A DNA stretch of 64,000 bases. Source: Planctomyces sp. SH-PL14. GTDB lineage: Bacteria; Planctomycetota; Planctomycetia; Planctomycetales; Planctomycetaceae. A program made the translations under genes and the position numbers. Below, piece after piece: positions 60,082-64,000 of this stretch. Under the pieces are notes generated by a model that did not search any database, was not told the origin of the DNA, and was given only the letters and a program-made list of their open reading frames with translations. Position 1 is the stretch's first letter; every line of letters begins with the position of its first letter. The stretch lies in assembly GCF_001610835.1 (NCBI RefSeq), contig NZ_CP011270.1:4296001-4360000 (forward strand). The letters are read 5' to 3'.

Positions 60082-60291
60082 TCAGACTTTGATCTTCGTC
60101 TCGATCTCCTCCGGCCTGAGGTAATCCACCGTGGTCTCGTTGCATCGCCAGACGTTACCGAGGCACGGCTCGAGCCCCCATGCCCTGAGGTAAAGCTTGG
60201 CCGACTCGGGCGTAAGGGGTTCCCCCTCACGACGAGCGTTTTCGACGAATCGGCGAAGGTTCACTTTCACGAAATAGGTTGGTTTTTCCAT
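60082..60291 (-). CDS. FVKVNL-family small protein, paralogue 1 (69 aa)
   Basis: A 69-residue protein starting MEKPTYFVKVNLRRFVENAR. It matches 61790-62035 over most of its length: F-V-K-V-N-L-[RK]-R-F-V-E-N-A-R-x-E-G-E-P-L-T-P, A-K-L-Y-L-x-A-W-G, C-x-G-N-V-W-R-C-N-E and L-R-P-[ED]-E-I-E. Two cysteines flank the G-N-V-W motif. GGAGGT lies 9 bases before the ATG. No family recognised. Both paralogues lie on the minus strand. Confidence 0.7.
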   Translation of the reverse strand: MEKPTYFVKVNLRRFVENARREGEPLTPESAKLYLRAWGLEPCLGNVWRCNETTVDYLRPEEIETKIKV

Positions 60292-60493
60292 GGTCCCGAC
60301 CTCCGTAGGTCCGCCCGCAAGTTGTCATTTTGGTCGGCGCGTGTCGCCTGTCAAGAATCTCGCCCTCCTCTCGCGTCGTGGGGCGAGTGTGAGCCAGACG
60401 CGCCGCCGTGTCACCCAGGATTCTCCCGGTGGTCACCAGGAAGCTCCTGCTCTTAGACTGATCGCAAATTGAGTCGTGGGGCCGGGTGAAGTG

Positions 60494-60958
60494 ATGAGCA
60501 GCGTGGCGCTCTTGGACGACGAATGGAACTTGCTGGTCGAGATTGCTGACGGCGCACAGAAACGTTGGCCGGACCATGGGCAACTTCAACTGGCTCTCGA
60601 CGCACTGCTGCGTCTTAAGCTGGTCCGCCATGAAAAGGGACGGATGGTGCCAACGCTCCGGGGCCAGAGGATGCGAGCTGACAACCCTCCTCCGGACAGC
60701 GGCGGCATCCGATCCAGCACCCCTCTGAGCGACAACAGAGTTGGTGATTCTGCGAGCGTTGAAGGATGCTTTACGTTCCCCCGCCGGCAGGGCAGACTGA
60801 GTGGACGCAGGCCAGGAAGGTCGATTGCGAGCTCCGCAAGGTTCGCGGGGCGTTTCTTACTCGGAGGGGCCCGTGGCACTGAACTTCATTCCCGAGGACG
60901 AGCTCATCCCCGGGAAGTGGTACGCAGTCAGATACGAGCCATCGCGGGTTCCATCTAG
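60494..60958 (+). CDS. Winged-helix-like small protein, subfamily D (W15), extended
   Basis: A 154-residue protein (MSSVALLDDEWNLLVEIADG) with the same core as W11: D-D-E-W-N-L-L-V-E-I-A-D-G, Q-L-A-L-D-A-L-L-R-L-K-L-V and the wing R-M-V-P-T-L-R-G-Q-R-M-R-A-D. After about residue 65 the composition is irregular, and the frame overlaps the next gene by 86 bases. The extension could be a decayed C-terminus after a frameshift. The winged part is well supported. Confidence 0.55.
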   Translation: MSSVALLDDEWNLLVEIADGAQKRWPDHGQLQLALDALLRLKLVRHEKGRMVPTLRGQRMRADNPPPDSGGIRSSTPLSDNRVGDSASVEGCFTFPRRQGRLSGRRPGRSIASSARFAGRFLLGGARGTELHSRGRAHPREVVRSQIRAIAGSI

Positions 60959-61106
60959 GCTGCGCGGCGACACCTCGGTCTCGACGCTGCTCCGATTCGC
61001 GATCGCGGGACCGTTTGACTCCGAAGCCGCCGCGGCGGAATGGTTCGATCAGCACCAAGAGTTCGGCGGCGAGCACGCTCACGTGCGGCAGGTGCCGGTG
61101 GCATGA
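60873..61106 (+). CDS. Small hypothetical protein (77 aa)
   Basis: A 77-residue protein from the GTG at 60873 with GGAGGGG six bases before it. It starts M-A-L-N-F-I-P-E-D-E-L-I-P-G-K-W-Y-A-V-R-Y-E, then F-A-I-A-G-P-F-D-S-E-A-A-A-A-E-W-F, which looks like a compact alpha/beta domain. No family recognised. The ribosome binding site is strong. It overlaps the C-terminal extension of W15, which argues that the extension is not real. Confidence 0.6.
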   Translation: MALNFIPEDELIPGKWYAVRYEPSRVPSRLRGDTSVSTLLRFAIAGPFDSEAAAAEWFDQHQEFGGEHAHVRQVPVA

Positions 61107-61524
61107 TCCGAGACGAAGATTGCCCGGTGACGCGAACCAGCAAGGGGTATTGCCGAACTGCCTAGAGTCGACCGCACACGGGCCAGGCGAGTGTGAAGAA
61201 CATGACCGACCGCTTCAAGCCGAAGCAATCCCGGGGGCGGGATCAGAGCAGGCGATCACTGGTCCGCTCACCGTCCCCCGGGGGCTGGTGCGACAAACAC
61301 TCGACCGGGCATCAGCCCTGACCGAGCGAGAGTGTCGGCGGCTGCCGGACCAAATCCGACACTCCAGCGTGTCATCCGAGCAGAGAACATGCCTCGCCGC
61401 CCTAGGAAGATCCTAGGAACACCCCACAACTTCGGAGGGATTGAAAGAACTCCACAAGGCGAAAAGAGGTGCCTCATCGCGCCGCAGCGCGATCGCCATT
61501 CGTGCCACGGCTCGGTTAGTCGGA
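61107..61524. other. Gap, no supported gene
   Basis: 418 bases without a supported gene. A short stretch near 61250-61320 in one frame reads L-T-V-P-R-G-L-V-R-Q-T-L-D-R-A-S-A-L-T-E, a faint echo of the winged-helix N-terminal module, too short to claim. Confidence 0.4.
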
Positions 61525-61755
61525 TTACTTTCCACCCAGAAGAACGAAGAGCCACCCCACGATGTCATTTGCCAGCGGGACGTTCTGGATGGCCCAGCGA
61601 GGAGGGGCGAACACGATGGTGAACGGCACTGACAGTCCTTCGGGAACGTACCCCTTCTGGTAGAGCACGGCGATGACGACGAAGCTGCCGATGTAGACGA
61701 TGCTGAGCAAGGCGGACCATGCGACCCATCGTGCGACTTTTCGTCCAGCCTGCAT
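61525..61755 (-). CDS. Small two-helix membrane protein
   Basis: A 76-residue protein starting MQAGRKVARWVAWSALLSIV. One hydrophobic segment at residues 10-32 and another at residues 55-72 (W-A-I-Q-N-V-P-L-A-N-D-I-V-G-W-L-F-V-L-L). GGGGGA lies before the ATG. It lies 34 bases downstream of the 81-residue gene, in the same direction. No family recognised. Confidence 0.6.
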   Translation of the reverse strand: MQAGRKVARWVAWSALLSIVYIGSFVVIAVLYQKGYVPEGLSVPFTIVFAPPRWAIQNVPLANDIVGWLFVLLGGK

Positions 61756-61789
61756 GCTGTTCCCCCGTTCGGGCCCCGTCGCAGGATCG

Positions 61790-62035
61790 TCAGCTCCGTG
61801 ACGCATCCAACGACGTCTCAGGGTCACCGGATAGCCGGATGACCTTCTCGATCTCGTCCGGACGAAGGTAGCTCAGCGTGACTTCGTTGCAGCGCCACAC
61901 ATTTCCGATGCATGGCTTGATGCCCCATGCTTGAAGGTAGAGTTTTGCAGTCGTTGGGGTCAGCGGCTCCCCCTCACTGCGAGCGTTCTCGACGAAACGT
62001 TTCAGGTTCACTTTCACAAAAATCGGCGTTTCCAT
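61790..62035 (-). CDS. FVKVNL-family small protein, paralogue 2 (81 aa)
   Basis: An 81-residue protein starting METPIFVKVNLKRFVENARS, paralogue of 60082-60291 with the same L-T-P, A-K-L-Y-L-Q-A-W-G, C-I-G-N-V-W-R-C-N-E and L-R-P-D-E-I-E patterns, and a longer C-terminus (K-V-I-R-L-S-G-D-P-E-T-S-L). GAGGT lies before the ATG. It is followed by the two-helix membrane protein. A longer upstream frame is not supported. Confidence 0.7.
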   Translation of the reverse strand: METPIFVKVNLKRFVENARSEGEPLTPTTAKLYLQAWGIKPCIGNVWRCNEVTLSYLRPDEIEKVIRLSGDPETSLDASRS

Positions 62036-62363
62036 CTTGCGACCTCGAGAGTGCAGTCGTGGTCCCAAGACGCCATTTTGTCCGGAAATCTGCTTTGCTC
62101 GCAAGCGAAAACGCTCGAAGACGGAAGCAGGCTCGGCTGCCCGGTCCAACCCGTCTTCCGCTCCCGAGCGGCTGGAAAAAAAGACTCGGTTGGGGGAGGA
62201 ATCCGACCGAGCTAGGGCGTAGCGACTGAGAGCCGCCTCCGACCTTGTGCAGCAGCGTTCGTAGCTACTGATCCATGGGCGTTTTCCCGGACTCATACGC
62301 GAGTCTGTGTGGGCATGCACTTTGCCGGCGGAAATGGCATCACTGCCTACCAAGGAGCAAAAC
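62036..62363. other. Gap between divergent genes
   Basis: 328 bases between the divergent starts at 62035 and 62364. Frames on both strands lack start signals. CAAGGAG just before 62364 is the ribosome binding site of the 2TM gene. No promoter boxes were convincing. Confidence 0.4.
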
Positions 62364-62657
62364 ATGGCCACGCGCGAAGTCGCAGAGCACAAGATCAACC
62401 GAGGGTTCGCAATTCATTTTGCCGTATACGCGATCGTCGTAGGTGCGTTGGCGTACATGAACCACACCCGCAACCCTGATAATTTGTGGGTGATGTGGGT
62501 AGCCGGAGGTTGGGGCCTAGGCGTGGTTCTTCATGCAATCCTGGCATTCACCCCGGCGACGCGTGAGAAGGGCGTCCATAACGTGATGGAACGGCAGAAC
62601 GAGCGCGAAGCACGCGGCAGTAACATGACCGACAAGATGAGTCAGCCTGCTCGGTAA
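62364..62657 (+). CDS. 2TM-domain membrane protein
   Basis: A 97-residue protein (MATREVAEHKINRGFAIHFA). Two hydrophobic segments at about residues 14-33 and 42-65, the second with M-W-V-A-G-G-W-G-L-G-V-V-L-H-A, fit the 2TM (PF13239) family, which is often fused to or next to histidine kinases but stands alone here. CAAGGAG precedes the ATG. The tail is charged and flexible. Confidence 0.75.
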   Translation: MATREVAEHKINRGFAIHFAVYAIVVGALAYMNHTRNPDNLWVMWVAGGWGLGVVLHAILAFTPATREKGVHNVMERQNEREARGSNMTDKMSQPAR

Positions 62658-63447
62658 GCAATCAATGTTCGCGACCACTGAGTCGCGTTCTGGGTTCACA
62701 GCCGGAGCTTCAACTGTCCTGATTCGACGATCGCACTGGAAACCTCGTATCCAGCCAGGCACGTTGATCAGCCAGTTGAGGCTCTGGCTTGTTTTCTTGA
62801 CGATGACAGCTTGGTCAAAAAGAACACCCGGGCAGGTCGGACGCCTAACCCGGGTGAGACGTGCGAGTGGCTGCCGGACCACTAGCACTCTGCTCGACTT
62901 ATAAGCAGATCGTGTGCCCCGCGACCCAGGAACAATCGGGGCGAATGTACTTCGCCCACCTGGGAGTGGAGCTGCAGGACTTTGGCCCTGCGAGTCTGCC
63001 GCCCGTCTCCTCGGCATCGCCACCTTTGGATGTGAAAATCGATCGGGGCGGAAGCGGACATGAAGCCGGGCAAGCGCGACGCTGCCCCGACTCGACCATC
63101 CCCGAGCGATAACCAGTATTGGCAGGAACCGATCCGGAAAGTTCCTGATGGACACCCGCGTTGCTCAACCGACTTGAAGGCAAGTTAGAAAGGGCCAAGA
63201 AGAAGAACGCCCGGAGACGCCAGTAGGAGCGCGCCGGCATTCGTCTCATCCTCCTCGCCGTTATCCCCGGGCTACGCCAGTCTATCAGGATGGCCACCAC
63301 AAGCGTTCCCCGTGGCGCTTGAAAGTTCGCTCATCCGAGAGTTCGGAGTGGCACCTCGACCTCGACAATTGGAGGTTCGTTGGATCAAGATGCGGCCCGA
63401 CGCAGCTGAGTGCGTCTTCCGCAACCTGGTACCGTGGGGCCGTGACG
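62658..63447. other. Gap with a GC-rich hairpin, no supported gene
   Basis: 790 bases with no supported gene. CACCCGGG at 62825-62832 and CCCGGGTG at 62849-62856 form an 8-bp stem; on the minus strand it is followed by TTCTTTTT, so it may be a minus-strand terminator with no identified gene. Several frames on both strands lack start signals. Confidence 0.45.
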
Positions 63448-63867
63448 ATGCGTGCTGTTCTGTCGATGGCGGTCGCTCTTTTCCTTGCTTGTGAGATCAC
63501 CACATCCGCTGCCGAAGAGGTCAAGGATCAGTTTGCCGCCGGATCCGTCTGGAACGGAGAGCTCCGTGTGGCTGGCAAGGAGGAGGCGGGGAAGGCGATC
63601 CTTACCGTCAGTGAGCGAATGGGCGAGTCATTCAAAGGTGAGTTCCTAGCCAAGAGTCCCGCAGGCAAGGTCGTTACGTTCCAGGTCAGCGGGACAGCGA
63701 CGAACAAGGCTTCCGGCGCCGTGATCTTCGAGACGGAGAAGCAGGGTGTCTCTCAGTTGAAGATGCGCGGGAAGCTCACGAACAACGCGGTCAATCTCGT
63801 GTTCGTCGGCACGAGTCCGTTCGGCGGCAAGGGCGGTGGGGCGATCGTGCTGACTCCCAAACTGTAG
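63448..63867 (+). CDS. Small secreted beta-rich protein
   Basis: A 139-residue protein. MRAVLSMAVALFLACEITTS forms a signal peptide with cleavage after S-A-A. The mature part is beta-rich with charged turns (V-W-N-G-E-L-R-V-A-G, F-K-G-E-F-L-A-K-S, A-V-I-F-E-T-E-K-Q-G) and ends G-G-G-A-I-V-L-T-P-K-L. No family recognised. The GTG at 63442 in frame is a possible alternative start. Confidence 0.65.
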   Translation: MRAVLSMAVALFLACEITTSAAEEVKDQFAAGSVWNGELRVAGKEEAGKAILTVSERMGESFKGEFLAKSPAGKVVTFQVSGTATNKASGAVIFETEKQGVSQLKMRGKLTNNAVNLVFVGTSPFGGKGGGAIVLTPKL

Positions 63868-64000
63868 CTGGAAGTCGTTCTGCAGAAGATCAATGACCGG
63901 GGACGGGAACAGAGGCGGTCCTTCAACCTCGCCCCGTTTAGTTATCCCAGGGCCATTCGTCCAAAGCACTCGGCAGAGTGGTCCCTGCCCAAGCGTGAGA

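Noticed and set aside
1-64000. CRISPR arrays, rRNA operons, tRNA genes
   Set aside because: No regularly spaced short repeats, rRNA-like stretches or cloverleaf structures were noticed anywhere in the window.

Overview
The window looks like a chromosomal segment of a high-GC planctomycete. The evidence is two large DUF1559-type proteins, a PVC-type dehydrogenase/HEAT/cytochrome c protein, a DUF3386-like secreted protein, GYF_2 membrane proteins and a large membrane protein with a low-complexity acidic tail. No rRNA, tRNA or CRISPR array was found.

Left part (1-23.1 kb) reads as core genome: a truncated large membrane protein, a glycerophosphodiester phosphodiesterase, an antitoxin/RelE-ParE pair, a DinB-like protein, a sialate O-acetylesterase-like protein, a small His-rich secreted peptide, a DUF3386-like protein, an alkaline-phosphatase-superfamily phosphodiesterase, a hyperacidic protein with a strong terminator, a DUF485/ActP-like symporter pair, PlsY, a tandem duplication of a DUF1559 lipoprotein gene, and a PVC-type cytochrome. 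Four copies (three nearly full, one half) of a roughly 310-330 bp non-coding repeat with imperfect terminal inverted repeats lie between these genes. None was seen to the right of 23.15 kb.

23.3-31.2 kb looks like an integrated element. It opens with a large serine recombinase, followed by short genes, a lipoprotein-like coiled-coil protein, a ycf35-like (DUF1257)/DUF2997/Ycf46-like AAA ATPase cassette, a small basic DNA-binding-like protein with a palindromic operator candidate, and several unrecognised genes. Next (31.8-33.9 kb) comes a three-gene operon in which every protein begins with a GYF_2 domain and carries membrane segments.

33.9-61.1 kb is an accessory region with IS630 relics and an excisionase-like pseudogene. 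Scattered in it are about fifteen genes for 65-115 residue proteins that look like stand-alone winged-helix modules. They form three clusters (34.4-36.4, 44.0-45.9 and 57.7-61.0 kb) and fall into at least four subfamilies. Two paralogous NarL/FixJ response regulators without kinases lie among them. This repertoire is the best candidate for an undescribed system. The same region holds a CsrA-like protein with an internal insertion, a LigD-Ku end-joining operon, a Nei-like glycosylase, a BON-like protein, an SDR fusion, a YihY/BrkB membrane protein, an Hsp20, a DUF1275 protein, and two paralogous 69/81-residue proteins. The right end is small membrane and secreted proteins.
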